DNA of 32,364 nt from Acidobacteriota bacterium (GCA_022827025.1 JAJDTT010000114.1:1-32364), one strand, 5' to 3'. Positions 1 through 9,478 are shown, numbered from the stretch's first letter. Notes: generated by a model not told the origin, from the sequence alone. Numbers and translations: made by a program.

Positions 1-344
1 CCGATTGTCAGACTGGCATCATCTCTTCCATGTATTATTCCACCTTCGTGCCGATACCCTTTAATGGCATTCGGTCATCCAGTGCCGTGAAGATCATTCC
101 TTGCAACGCGTCGTCCAAGACGATTCTTCGGGAATCGGTTCAAGCGGAGAAAGCGATCCCTCGTGATTTCCTTTATCGTTCTCGACTCCACGCCCCCTGA
201 TCCCCTGGTTTTCGTTGGCCCTGACGAATATTGGATCTCGTTTGAGATGGTAGGGACCATACGACGTAACGTGCGATTCATCCGGGAAGCATTTTCCCGC
301 GTGTGGAGAGAAAACTCTCATCCCAGCAAGCGGAGCTGTTCCTG
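1..344. other. Upstream region without a supported gene
   Basis: No reading frame here has convincing protein character. The short frames on both strands lack recognisable motifs. The stretch ends with the likely ribosome binding site of the following protease gene, GGAG at 332-335, nine bases before ATG 345. I see no promoter or terminator I would defend. Confidence 0.5.
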
Positions 345-3300
345 ATGAACTACTGGGGGCCTTTGGCGGCGTTGTTGTGGTTCCTGGTCGCTTCGGGGGC
401 ACCGAAGTCGCCGCAATCGTTGGAAAATCCTCGTCCGTTATCCGAAAACCCCATCCAGCACCAGACGGAGGATTCGGAGGGGGAGGCGACCCTGTACTTC
501 CCGGATTACGTGGATGGGGGCGGGTGGTCGGTGCAGTTGGTGCTCAGCAACGTCGATCCGGACGCTACGGCCGACGTCCGGATTGAGGTCTACGATCCGG
601 ACGGCCGGTCGATCCTGGATTTGTTCGATTCGGATTTGATGTTGGAGATTCCGCCCCTGGCCAGCCGAGTCTTGAAGAGTGCCGGCTCCGGGGCCATTCG
701 TCGCGGTTGGATCCAGGTCGAGACCGGTGCGCCCACGATCAGTGGCCTGTTGACCTACCGGAACCTTCAATCGGGGGTCGAAGTCGGCGTCAAACCGGTC
801 GAGTTGGGAGAGCAATTCGCACTGTTCGTCGAGGAATCACCGACGGTCGGCTCCGGAGTCGCCGTCTTCAAACCGGACGCCCCTGGTCGCCTCGAACTTC
901 GGATCCGAGGCGAGGAGGGGAACGACCCGCTGGAGGGTGGATTCGTCCCTTGGGGGGATTTCCATCACGCGGCGCGCACACTCCCGGAATGGTTCACCGC
1001 GCCGGGAGTCGATACGGGATTCCTGAAGGACTTGCGTGGCCTGTTGTTCCTGGAGGCCGAGGACGAATCCGAGTTCGCCCCGCTCGGCTTGCGGTTCGGG
1101 AAGGGGACTTCTTCGCTCTCGGTGGTGCCGGCGATCCGGAACCCAGGTCGGGAACCACAAGAGACTCCCCTGTACTTTCCCGACTATGTGGATGGTGACG
1201 GATGGTCGGTGCAGTTGGTACTCAGCAACATCGATCCGGACGCTGCGGCCGAGGCCGTGGTGGAAGTCTACGATCAAAACGGCGGGTCGATCCGGGACCT
1301 GTTCGATTCGGAACCGACGTTGGAGATTCCGCCCCTGGGCAATCGAATCTTGAAAAGCTCCGGCATGGGGCCGATTCGGCGCGGATGGGTCCAAGTCCGA
1401 GCGCCCTCCGAATCGGTCAGTGGGTTGTTGACCTACCGGCAAGCCCAGACCGGGATCGAGGTCAGCGTCGAGTCCGTCGCGTTGGGGAGTCAGTTCGGCT
1501 TGTTCGTCGAGGAATCGGAGGCGATCGGGGCGGGACTGGCCCTGTTCAAACCGGACGCCTCTCCGAGCGTCGAACTCCGCCTCCGCGACGAAGCGGGAAA
1601 CGACCCGTTGGGCAACGTGTACGTCCCTTGGGGGAATTTTCACCAGCGGGCGCGCACGCTCCAGGAATGGTTCGACGTGGCTGGAGTCGATGCGGAATTC
1701 CTGACGGACTTTCGGGGGTTACTGTTCCTGCGAACCGCAGACGGATCCTTGTTCGCCCCACTCGGGTTGCGGTTCGGCAAAACAAGCCGTTCGCTTTCGG
1801 CCGTCCCGGCGATCCGGATTTCGGAAGGAAGGGGAATCGACGGAGGCCAGGCCCCTCCCCCGGCGGTGACGATCTCGGCTTCGCCAAGCTCCATCAATCG
1901 GGGACAGAGCACAACGTTGACGTGGTCGTCCACGAGTGCGGAAAGTGCGGAGATCACCCAGGGCATCGGGGCGGTGCCCACTTCGGGCTCGCGGCAGGTG
2001 ACGCCGAACGTCACTACGACCTACCGCATCACGGTGCGTGGGGCGGACGGAGAGACGGGGACGGCATCGGTCACGGTGACGGTGGTCAGCGAGCGGGTGG
2101 TCCTGAGAGCGCTTTTCGAAGCGCTGGATGGACCGAATTGGACCCATGGCGACAACTGGCTGACGGACGCCCCCCTGGAGGAGTGGTACGGGGTCGAGGT
2201 CGATAGTCTGGGCCGGGTGGTCGGACTGAGGCTGACCCGGAACGGATTGACCGGGGAGATCCCGCCGGAGTTCGCCTCGCTCCCCTACCTGAGGGTCTTG
2301 GACCTCAGCGGGAACCAACTGAGCGGACCCCTCCCGCCCGAGTGGGGCCAGCTGTCCCAGGTGCAGCAGTTGTACCTCGTGAATAACCAATTGACCGGGC
2401 CGCTCCCGCCCGAGTGGGGCCAGTTGTCCCAGTTGCAGTACTTGAACCTCAGCGGGAACCAACTGAGCGGACCCCTCCCGCCCGAGTGGGGCCAGCTGTC
2501 ACAGGTGCAGCATTTGGACCTTGTGGAGAACCAACTGAGCGGACCCCTCCCGCCCGGGTGGGGCCAGCTGTTCCAGTTGCAGGGTTTGAGCCTCGCGGGG
2601 AACGAACTGAGCGGACCCCTCCCGCCCGAGTGGGGCCAGCTGTCCCAGGTGCAGCAGTTGTACCTCGTGAATAACCAATTGACCGGGCCGCTCCCGCCCG
2701 AGTGGGGCCAGCTGTCCCAGGTGCAGTGGTTGGGCCTCGCGTTGAACCAACTGAGCGGCCCCCTCCCACCCAGGTGGGGCCAGCTGTCCCAGGTGCAGCA
2801 TTTGGACCTCACGAATAACCAACTGACCGGGCCGCTCCCGCCCGAGTGGGGCCAGTTGTTCCAGTTGCAGGGTTTGAGCCTCGGGGGGAACGAACTGAGC
2901 GGCCCCCTCCCGCCCGAGTGGGGCCAGTTGTCCCAGTTGCAGGGTTTGAGCCTCGGGGGGAACGAACTGAGCGGACCTCTCCCGCCCGAGTGGGGCCAGC
3001 TGTCCCAGTTGCAGCGTTTGTACCTCTGGGGGAACCAACTGGGCGGACCCCTCCCGCCCGAGTGGGGACCGCTGTCCCAGTTGCAGGATTTGTACCTCGG
3101 GGGGAACGAACTGAGCGGCCCCCTGCCGCCCGGGTGGGGCCAGCTGTCTCAGTTGCAGCGGTTGTACCTTGGGGAGAACCAACTGAACGGCCCCCTGCCG
3201 CCCGAGTGGGGCCAGCTGTCCCAGTTGCAGCGGTTGGACCTCGACGGGAACGAACTGAGCGGCCCCCTCCCGCCCGAGTGGGGACAGCTGTCCCAGTTGC

Positions 3301-5105
3301 AGGAATTGGACCTCAGCTGGAAACAACTGAGCGGCCCCCTGCCGCCCGAGTGGGGACAGATGTCCCAGTTGCAGGGTTTGAACCTCAGCGGGAACCAACT
3401 GAGCGGCCCTCTCCCATCCGAGTGGGGGCAGCTGTCCCACCTGGAAAGTCTGGGACTGACCAACAATTTCGGGTTGTCGGGGACCTTGCCATCCAGTTTG
3501 ACTTCTCTCCGTCAGCTCGAAGAACTTCTGGCGAGAGGCACGGAGCTCTGCGCGCCTTCCACCACCGACTTCCAGAGCTGGCTGGCTGGCATTCGAACCC
3601 GGCGGATCGCCCCCTGTGTCCTGCCGATGGCGTACCTGACTCAAGCCGTGCAGTCGCGGGAGTATCCGGTGCCGCTGGTTGCGGGCGAGAACGCCCTGCT
3701 CCGGGTGTTCGTGACGTCCACACGTGCAGGCGTCGCGACGATTCCACGAGTCCGAGCCAGATTCTACGTCAACGGCCGGGAGATCCACGTCGTGGACATT
3801 CCTCCCAAGTCAGCCGCCATCCCGAACGAGGTCAATGAGGGGAATCTGAACGCCTCCGCCAACGCCACGATTCCTGGCCGGGTGGTGCAACCGGGGCTGG
3901 AGATGGTGGTCGACATCGACCCGGATGGAGCCCTGGGTTCCGATCTGGGTGTGACGAAGCGGATTCCGGAGAGTGGCCGCTTGGCGGTCGAGGTTCACGA
4001 GATGCCCGTCTTTGACCTGACGGTGATTCCATTCCTGTGGACCGAGAAACCAGACTCGACGATCGTGGAGGTGGCCAAGCGCATGGCGGCGGACCCGGAG
4101 AGCAACTCACTCCTCTGGCACACTCGCACACTGCTTCCGATCGGAGATCTTGAGGTGAGCGCTCACGAGCCGGTGATGAGTTCCAGCAAGAACAAATTTG
4201 CGTTGCTGGACGAAACCGGAGCGATCCGCGCCATGGAGGGCGCCAGTGGCTACTACATGGGAATGATGTCAGTGTCATCGCTCAATGACGGCGGGGTGGC
4301 GGCCCAGCCCGGCAAGATTAGTTTCGCGGGGCCTTGGTCAGAAGTCATAGGTCACGAACTCGGGCACAATTTGAATCTTGGACATGCGCCGTGCGGCAAT
4401 CCTGATCCTGACACTCTGGACCCGTCTTTTCCCGAGACCAATGGATCCATCGGAGCTTGGGGGTACGACTTCCGTGGGGCAGGCCGACTGGTGCCGCCGA
4501 CTCGACCCGAGCTGATGAGCTATTGCCACCCCAACAAGTGGATCAGCGATTACCATTTCACCAACGCGCTCCGTTACCGCCTGTCCTCCGCCGCCGAGGG
4601 CAGTCTGTCGTCCCTGGTCGCCGCCCCAGCGAGATCGCTCCTGCTTTGGGGCGGCGTGGACGCTGCCGGCACACCGTTCCTGGAACCCGCATTCGTGGTG
4701 GAGGCTCCAGCGTCACTTCCGCGCTCCACTGGTGAGTACCGGATCAGCGGACGACGCGCTGGCGGGGACGAGTTGTTCTCGTTGCCGTTCGCGATGCCAG
4801 AGGTGGCCGACGGAGACGGTCGATCCTCCTTCGCTTTCGTCCTGCCCGCGAAGCCCGAATGGACTGATACCTTGACCAGCATCACCCTGTCCGGACCCCG
4901 TGGCTCGGTCACCCTGGATCAAGAGACCAACCGGCCGGTCACCATCCTGCGAAATCCACGGACTGGACAGATTCGCGCTATCCTGCGCGGCGCGGCAGCC
5001 ACCCCCCCCAACGTGGACGCCACAGTGTCGGCGCTGTCGTTGGACCAGGGATTGGAAAGGTTGACCAGCCGTGGGATCCCGGATCCAGAGGACTGGAAGC
5101 GATAG
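345..5105 (+). CDS. Secreted LRR-containing zinc metalloprotease with duplicated FPDYV domain
   Basis: A predicted exported protease of about 1586 residues. The frame opens at GTG 303, but ATG 345 is preferred: GGAG lies nine bases upstream and the protein then begins with a typical signal peptide (MNYWGPLAALLWFLVASGA). Domains in order: two copies of a roughly 217-residue module starting LYFPDYVDG (about residues 49-266 and 275-491); an Ig-like module (about 505-582); an LRR region with N-cap (about 586-1080) containing fifteen near-identical 24-residue repeats; and a C-terminal metzincin-like protease. The zinc motif is HELGHNLNLGH (His1337, His1341, His1347), followed by a Met-turn in LMSYC (Met1391). 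The protease resembles M66/reprolysin-type bacterial proteins, but the exact family is uncertain. Repeat modules before a protease suggest adhesion to or recognition of an external ligand; this is inference. The same FPDYV module recurs in the protease at 5992-8571, so the two genes are related in architecture. Confidence 0.88.
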   Translation: MNYWGPLAALLWFLVASGAPKSPQSLENPRPLSENPIQHQTEDSEGEATLYFPDYVDGGGWSVQLVLSNVDPDATADVRIEVYDPDGRSILDLFDSDLMLEIPPLASRVLKSAGSGAIRRGWIQVETGAPTISGLLTYRNLQSGVEVGVKPVELGEQFALFVEESPTVGSGVAVFKPDAPGRLELRIRGEEGNDPLEGGFVPWGDFHHAARTLPEWFTAPGVDTGFLKDLRGLLFLEAEDESEFAPLGLRFGKGTSSLSVVPAIRNPGREPQETPLYFPDYVDGDGWSVQLVLSNIDPDAAAEAVVEVYDQNGGSIRDLFDSEPTLEIPPLGNRILKSSGMGPIRRGWVQVRAPSESVSGLLTYRQAQTGIEVSVESVALGSQFGLFVEESEAIGAGLALFKPDASPSVELRLRDEAGNDPLGNVYVPWGNFHQRARTLQEWFDVAGVDAEFLTDFRGLLFLRTADGSLFAPLGLRFGKTSRSLSAVPAIRISEGRGIDGGQAPPPAVTISASPSSINRGQSTTLTWSSTSAESAEITQGIGAVPTSGSRQVTPNVTTTYRITVRGADGETGTASVTVTVVSERVVLRALFEALDGPNWTHGDNWLTDAPLEEWYGVEVDSLGRVVGLRLTRNGLTGEIPPEFASLPYLRVLDLSGNQLSGPLPPEWGQLSQVQQLYLVNNQLTGPLPPEWGQLSQLQYLNLSGNQLSGPLPPEWGQLSQVQHLDLVENQLSGPLPPGWGQLFQLQGLSLAGNELSGPLPPEWGQLSQVQQLYLVNNQLTGPLPPEWGQLSQVQWLGLALNQLSGPLPPRWGQLSQVQHLDLTNNQLTGPLPPEWGQLFQLQGLSLGGNELSGPLPPEWGQLSQLQGLSLGGNELSGPLPPEWGQLSQLQRLYLWGNQLGGPLPPEWGPLSQLQDLYLGGNELSGPLPPGWGQLSQLQRLYLGENQLNGPLPPEWGQLSQLQRLDLDGNELSGPLPPEWGQLSQLQELDLSWKQLSGPLPPEWGQMSQLQGLNLSGNQLSGPLPSEWGQLSHLESLGLTNNFGLSGTLPSSLTSLRQLEELLARGTELCAPSTTDFQSWLAGIRTRRIAPCVLPMAYLTQAVQSREYPVPLVAGENALLRVFVTSTRAGVATIPRVRARFYVNGREIHVVDIPPKSAAIPNEVNEGNLNASANATIPGRVVQPGLEMVVDIDPDGALGSDLGVTKRIPESGRLAVEVHEMPVFDLTVIPFLWTEKPDSTIVEVAKRMAADPESNSLLWHTRTLLPIGDLEVSAHEPVMSSSKNKFALLDETGAIRAMEGASGYYMGMMSVSSLNDGGVAAQPGKISFAGPWSEVIGHELGHNLNLGHAPCGNPDPDTLDPSFPETNGSIGAWGYDFRGAGRLVPPTRPELMSYCHPNKWISDYHFTNALRYRLSSAAEGSLSSLVAAPARSLLLWGGVDAAGTPFLEPAFVVEAPASLPRSTGEYRISGRRAGGDELFSLPFAMPEVADGDGRSSFAFVLPAKPEWTDTLTSITLSGPRGSVTLDQETNRPVTILRNPRTGQIRAILRGAAATPPNVDATVSALSLDQGLERLTSRGIPDPEDWKR
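2331..3410 (+). repeat. Array of fifteen 72-bp tandem LRR-coding repeats
   Basis: Fifteen consecutive units of exactly 72 bp each encode a 24-residue leucine-rich repeat of pattern LPPEWGQLSQLQxLxLxxNxLSGP. Unit length is constant (15 x 72 = 1080 bp) and the DNA itself is strongly conserved, while variation concentrates at the positions between the scaffold leucines. More diverged LRR units flank the array on both sides (ending IPPEFASLPYL upstream and beginning LPSEWGQLSHL downstream). The pattern resembles plant-type LRRs. Near-identity at DNA level points to recent expansion or ongoing homogenisation. Confidence 0.95.
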
Positions 5106-5991
5106 GGGCTGATCGTCCTTTCAGAGAACGAACTCCGCCGGGGGACACCCGTTAACTGAAAATAGCGGGCGTCGAGCACGTTGCCCCGTGTGAGTCGAAA
5201 CTATCCCGCTGTGGACGTTAATGCCCACGATGAGCCTAACCTGCGCAATGCCCCTCTTTGCACCAGACCTGTACCCGCGCTCACGGGAGAGGCACGGGTT
5301 CTCGACTCCTACGCCAGCGTGACGGCCGTGCTGAAGCGGGCGATCCGGTGCCAAACGTTGGCAGACGCAGAAAACCGCTCCGTCGGCGAGGTCATCAACG
5401 GCTATTGCAGTCGGCGGGCAACTCGATTGCTGGAGGCTGGTTTTAGCCGGTGAAAAGTGGTGTCTCGTGTCGATCAGGGAGCGCACATGGGACAATGGGG
5501 GGCAGATGCACGAAAGAGGCTTTTCGAGGTGCACGGACGCCTTTCTCTAGCCGGCTCTGCCCGTTTCGGTTACGGCTCGCCTCGCGGCGACGCGGCGCCC
5601 GCACGGGGAAATCGGAGGTGGACGGGAGCGCCCCCCTTTTGCATCCCGGATCGGCACAGCAGGGCAGGTTGATGTGCGCTGACCGTGCGATCGCCTGGGA
5701 GGGTCGCTCCCGTCCCATTCATCCCTGCGGGAAGTCCCCGATGAAGACTACCGAAGAGACGATTCGGACGATTCGCTGGATCGAGTGTCAGATTTCTGAC
5801 GGCCATTGATAGCTGGGTCGTCTAGTGAGCCTTTGACATCGGAGTGTGTCATGAACGAGATAGCCTCTCTTTGGAGTCCCGCCGCAGTTCTTCTGCTAGC
5901 AGCAGTCAGCCGGTCCCTGCCGGACCGGCCTTCGTGGCGACGGACTCGGCAACTGCGGCGGCGTGGCATGGACGACATGGAGGCCCGGCGG
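5106..5991. other. Gene-poor interval between the two proteases
   Basis: No supported gene. A plus-strand frame at 5181-5453 (90 codons) is the longest simple candidate but has no motif and no clear ribosome binding site. The last part, from ATG 5851, is open and in frame with the downstream protease; it would encode a short hydrophobic stretch (SPAAVLLLAAV) and then an Arg-rich segment containing LRRRGMDDMEARR. GGAG lies shortly before ATG 5851, so an N-terminally longer protease cannot be excluded. The DNA at 5953-5975 closely matches 8755-8777, downstream of the protease. Confidence 0.4.
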
Positions 5992-8571
5992 ATGCATCAA
6001 CCGGCTACCATTGGCTCATCACGGCTGGACTGGCTTCGACTCTTCCCCCTCGTAGTCGCACTCCTGGGCACCTCTGCGCTTTCGTTCACGCAGGCTACGG
6101 CCGACGTCGATCTGTTCGTCGCCGTCGAAGATGACGCGCAGCGTTCACGGTCAGATGCGGCGACCGTGCGCGAGCGCCTTGTCGCGGTCGATCTTGAGCT
6201 GCTCGATGCGGCCCGCACCAACGTCGGCCTCCCGAGCACGGGAGAGAAGGTGCTGCGGCTGAACCTGTTCGACGACGCGATGCTCGATGCCGTGATCGAC
6301 CGAACGGGGCCGACGTCAGTCGGCTACTGGCTGGGTGGACATCTGGCGGGCGACGAGCTGAGTAGCGTGACCCTTGTCGTGAACGGTGAGGTGATCATGG
6401 GGACGGTGCGAAGTCTGAGCGCGATGTACGCGATACAGTCGGCCGGCAACGGCGTGCACGCCATTCGCAAGATCGACGTAGAGACACTCCCGTCGTTGGA
6501 GGCTGATTCCACTGCGGCCGGCTTCTTGGTGGCGACTCCACCTGACCATGTGCAGTCCGTCCGCCTGCCGGGTGCCACCCGCGACGCGACGGCTGAGGCT
6601 CGACCAGAGGAGGACGGCTCACGTATCGATGTCCTCGTCGTCTACACGCCGGCGGCGACGGATGCCGTGGGTGGGCACGAAGCGATCAAAGCGCGGATCG
6701 ATCTCTGGGTCACCGAAACCAATCAGGCGTACGCGGACAGCGGCGTGATTCAGCGGCTCAATCTGGTAGCGGCGTTGATGGTGGACTACGAAGAGGCACG
6801 ACCGGAAGGGGGCCTTTTGGCCGGTTCGGTGGATCTGAATCGCCTAGTGCGGCGGGAGGACGGCTACCTGGATGAAATCCACGACCTCCGTGACCGGTAC
6901 GCGGCCGACATCGTGACCTTTGTTGGTCATTATGCCGACGGCACAGGGGGAATCGCAGCCTCCTGGTGTGAGGGACACGCACCGTCGAGGGGATGTGCTC
7001 CGGAGGCCTGGATGGGTTTCAACCTTGTGGATCACGAGGTGTCGAGCACGACGTTCGCGCACGAACTCGGGCACACGATGGGACTTAACCACGACCGGTA
7101 CGCCGCAACCCGTTGTCCGCAATGCAGCGTCCCTCCAGAACAGGATCTGAGCAAGTGGAAGCCGTATCCTTACGCATTCGGCTACGTGAACCAGCGACAG
7201 TTCGAGCCGGATGCGCCGGAATTGAGCTACTGGCACACGATTATGGCCTACAACTCGCAATGCCGTGATGCCGGGATACGGTGTGGTAAGGTACTTCGCT
7301 TTTCCAATCCGGATCTGTTCTGGAACGGCGATCCGATGGGCGTGCCTGGCGACGAGCCGTCGTCGGACGTGACCGGCCCTGCGGACGCTCGGCGCACACT
7401 CAACGAGACGCGACACGCCATCGCCAACTTCCGTGTGGCGCCGTGTCTACGGGAGGGGGAGAAGATCAGCCTCCAAACCAGCAACGGGCAATTCCTCACG
7501 GCAGTGTACGGTGGCGGCGGCCCGGTTCTGGCCAACCGGGACGCCCCGCACGCTTGGGAACACTTCGAGCTGATGGATCTCAACGGCGGCTGTGTGGAGT
7601 CGGGCGACGCCGTGGCATTTCGCACGTTTGACGATTTCTACCTGAGCGCACAACCGGGCGGTGGGGCGGCGCTCGAAGCGATGGCGAGGTCGGTGGGACC
7701 ACGGGAGACGTTCACGGTGCATCGGCGTGCCGGCCAAAGCGAGGTTCGAAGCGGCGACTTCATCGCGCTCGAAGCACCGGACGGCCACTACGTTGTTGCC
7801 GTGCAGGGTGGCGGCGGCGCAGTCAATGCGGGAGGCACACATGTGGAAGCGTGGGAGACATTCAAGATCACCGTCGCTGCCACGAATGCGTTTGAAGGTG
7901 TCCCGGACGCGCTCATTTTCCCCGACTACGTGGAGGGGGAGGGGTGGTCCGTGCAGTTCGTGCTCGGCAACCTCAATCCGAACCGGACGGCTCCGGTCGT
8001 CGTCGAAGTCTACGATCAGCAAGGTGAGCGGGTTTCGGCGTTCTTCGATTCCGGAGACCGCATCACGCTTCCCGCCTTGGGCAGTCGCATCCTGAGGAGC
8101 TCCGGCACGGGGACGATCCGGCGGGGCTGGATCTCGGTCCGAAGTGACGTGGACTCGGTCCGTGGATTGTTGACCTACAAAAACGCCTCGACAGGGATCG
8201 AGGTCGGGGTCGAACCGGTCGAGTTGGGAGGGCACTTCGCCCTTTTCGTCGAGGAATCGAGAGACGTTGGAACCGGATTGGCAATCTTCAAACCGGACCC
8301 GGACTCCACGATCGAATTCCAAATCCGGGACGAGGAGGGGAACGATCCGATCGGGGGACACCCTCACAGCCGGGGAAATTTCCAACAATTGGCTCTCACC
8401 GTTCCGGAATGGTTCAGTGGCGCGACGCAGGCATTCCCGAAGGAGTTTCGGGGGCTGCTGTTTCTGCGGGGCGTGGATGGTGCTCCGTTCGCCCCGGTGG
8501 GGCTACGCTTCGGGAAGCGGACAGACTCGCTATCCACGGTGCCGGTGGTACCGGCCCCGGGCAAGAAATGA
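5992..8571 (+). CDS. Secreted M12B-like metalloprotease with fascin-like trefoil and FPDYV domain
   Basis: A predicted exported protease of 859 residues. ATG 5992 is chosen because GGAGG stands eight bases upstream and the protein then has a signal peptide (hydrophobic core LFPLVVALLGTSALSF). After a propeptide-like region, the catalytic domain (about residues 211-480) is reprolysin-like: HELGHTMGLNH supplies His357, His361, His367 with catalytic Glu358, and the Met-turn is in IMAYNSQC (Met418). Many cysteines in this domain suggest disulfides. Next comes a beta-trefoil of fascin type (about 485-632), seen in repeated motifs such as SLQTSNGQFL, AFRTFDDFYLSA and ALEAPDGHYVVA; such trefoils often bind sugars or other ligands. 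The C-terminus (about 641-859) is the module beginning LIFPDYVEGEGW, also present twice in the upstream protease. The frame is open further upstream, to ATG 5851 and beyond. Confidence 0.88.
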   Translation: MHQPATIGSSRLDWLRLFPLVVALLGTSALSFTQATADVDLFVAVEDDAQRSRSDAATVRERLVAVDLELLDAARTNVGLPSTGEKVLRLNLFDDAMLDAVIDRTGPTSVGYWLGGHLAGDELSSVTLVVNGEVIMGTVRSLSAMYAIQSAGNGVHAIRKIDVETLPSLEADSTAAGFLVATPPDHVQSVRLPGATRDATAEARPEEDGSRIDVLVVYTPAATDAVGGHEAIKARIDLWVTETNQAYADSGVIQRLNLVAALMVDYEEARPEGGLLAGSVDLNRLVRREDGYLDEIHDLRDRYAADIVTFVGHYADGTGGIAASWCEGHAPSRGCAPEAWMGFNLVDHEVSSTTFAHELGHTMGLNHDRYAATRCPQCSVPPEQDLSKWKPYPYAFGYVNQRQFEPDAPELSYWHTIMAYNSQCRDAGIRCGKVLRFSNPDLFWNGDPMGVPGDEPSSDVTGPADARRTLNETRHAIANFRVAPCLREGEKISLQTSNGQFLTAVYGGGGPVLANRDAPHAWEHFELMDLNGGCVESGDAVAFRTFDDFYLSAQPGGGAALEAMARSVGPRETFTVHRRAGQSEVRSGDFIALEAPDGHYVVAVQGGGGAVNAGGTHVEAWETFKITVAATNAFEGVPDALIFPDYVEGEGWSVQFVLGNLNPNRTAPVVVEVYDQQGERVSAFFDSGDRITLPALGSRILRSSGTGTIRRGWISVRSDVDSVRGLLTYKNASTGIEVGVEPVELGGHFALFVEESRDVGTGLAIFKPDPDSTIEFQIRDEEGNDPIGGHPHSRGNFQQLALTVPEWFSGATQAFPKEFRGLLFLRGVDGAPFAPVGLRFGKRTDSLSTVPVVPAPGKK

Positions 8572-8607
8572 ATCCGGGCGAGGAGCAAGAAGGGGAGACC
8601 GTGACTG

Positions 8608-8829
8608 ATGGAGACGACCCTTCGAGCTTTGAATTGGGTCCTGTTCGTGGCGTGGTGGCTCGCCGTTTGCTGGTCCCTGGTGGACAGTAAGCCGAATTGG
8701 TGGCTGCTGCCGCTGATTCTTCCGGCTTGAGCCATCTGGCGGTGGTTTCGGTGGCTGCGGAGGCGTGCCATGGACGATCCAGAAGAGTACCTGCGGCGGG
8801 AGCGGGCGCGGCGCGGCGGCCGCGATTAG
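8608..8829 (+). pseudogene. Small membrane protein frame interrupted by one TGA
   Basis: From ATG 8608 a single frame runs to TAG 8827-8829, interrupted only by TGA at 8728-8730. The first 40 codons encode METTLRALNW, then a hydrophobic segment (VLFVAWWLAVCWSLV) and a second one (WWLLPLILPA). After the TGA the frame continues AIWRWFRWLRRRAMDD and an Arg/Glu-rich tail. Both halves look like one small membrane protein, and a TGG-to-TGA change (Trp to stop) would explain the break. AAGGGGAG at 8590-8597 is a good ribosome binding site, and the gap from the protease stop is only 36 bases, so the two may be co-transcribed. A functional 40-residue protein ending at the TGA is the alternative. I do not recognise a family. 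Confidence 0.45.
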
Positions 8830-9478
8830 GACTGAGATACGGTCGCATGAAGAGACTGTTTCGAGATCCAGCGAGGTCTTGACAAGGTCGCTGGGGGACC
8901 GCTCCCCGTGCCCGAAGGTATACACTGAGGAGAAGTTGGTTGAAGAGCGTATGGCAGGCAACGAAGGGAACGAGTCGAGGCCCAAAGCCGTGCTGGAATC
9001 CAGATGACCTTTAGTATCAGCGCTTCAGCGAGAGCATGGGGATGACCTTGAGGGATGTTGTCCTGAAAGGAGACCCGATGCTGGCTTACTGGCCGGGGAA
9101 GTGCCTCTACATGGGGCTCCAACGGGCCACCGAGGACGGACCCCACGAGCAGCACGAATCGGTGCCAGGCGCGCAGGCTTGGCCTGGGTAGAGAAATCGG
9201 CCCCACATGAGAGAGGGTTTTGAATGTGCCCGATCTCGGGTCGATGTCCGGGGCGGGTTATTGCCAGTCGCAGGCCCGCCCCGGATACACCGCTACGGGA
9301 GAGCGACCTTTCCGCGTGGTGCGGAAACCCGTTCATACGACGATCTGAGGTGCTGGTTTGCGAATCAGGGGTCAACATCGGTTGCTCCTCCCGCAGCGGC
9401 CTGCTCTTCCAGCACAAACCTTTCCCTTTCAGCCGTTCCTGTGTTCGAGCACGGGGCAGCGGGCCGGGAGCGTCGTCT
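8830..9478. other. Gene-poor interval with one weak small ORF and a hairpin
   Basis: No confident gene. The best small candidate is ATG 9078 to TAG 9191 on the plus strand (37 codons, starting MLAYWPGKCLYMGLQRATED), with AAAGGAG five bases upstream; nothing in it is recognisable. A strong palindrome lies at 9245-9287. Other frames read as non-coding. Confidence 0.35.
9245..9287. repeat. Strong inverted repeat (hairpin)
   Basis: The arms CCGGGGCGGG (9248-9257) and CCCGCCCCGG (9275-9284) are perfectly complementary over ten bases, with up to three further outer pairs including one G-U. They enclose a 17-base loop. There is no T-run after it, so it is not a classical intrinsic terminator. It may be a REP-like palindrome or an RNA structure. 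Confidence 0.6.

Noticed and set aside
2331-3410. CRISPR-like array reading of the 72-bp repeats
   Set aside because: There are no spacers; the units are contiguous and encode leucine-rich repeats in frame.
8728-8730. Selenocysteine or TGA-as-Trp decoding
   Set aside because: No selenocysteine-type hairpin was seen after the TGA, and other genes here (for example 8571 and 13141) end in TGA, so a nonsense mutation is simpler.
8879-8926. Promoter from TTGACA at 8879 and TATACA near 8919
   Set aside because: The two hexamers are about 34 bases apart, far beyond a working spacer.
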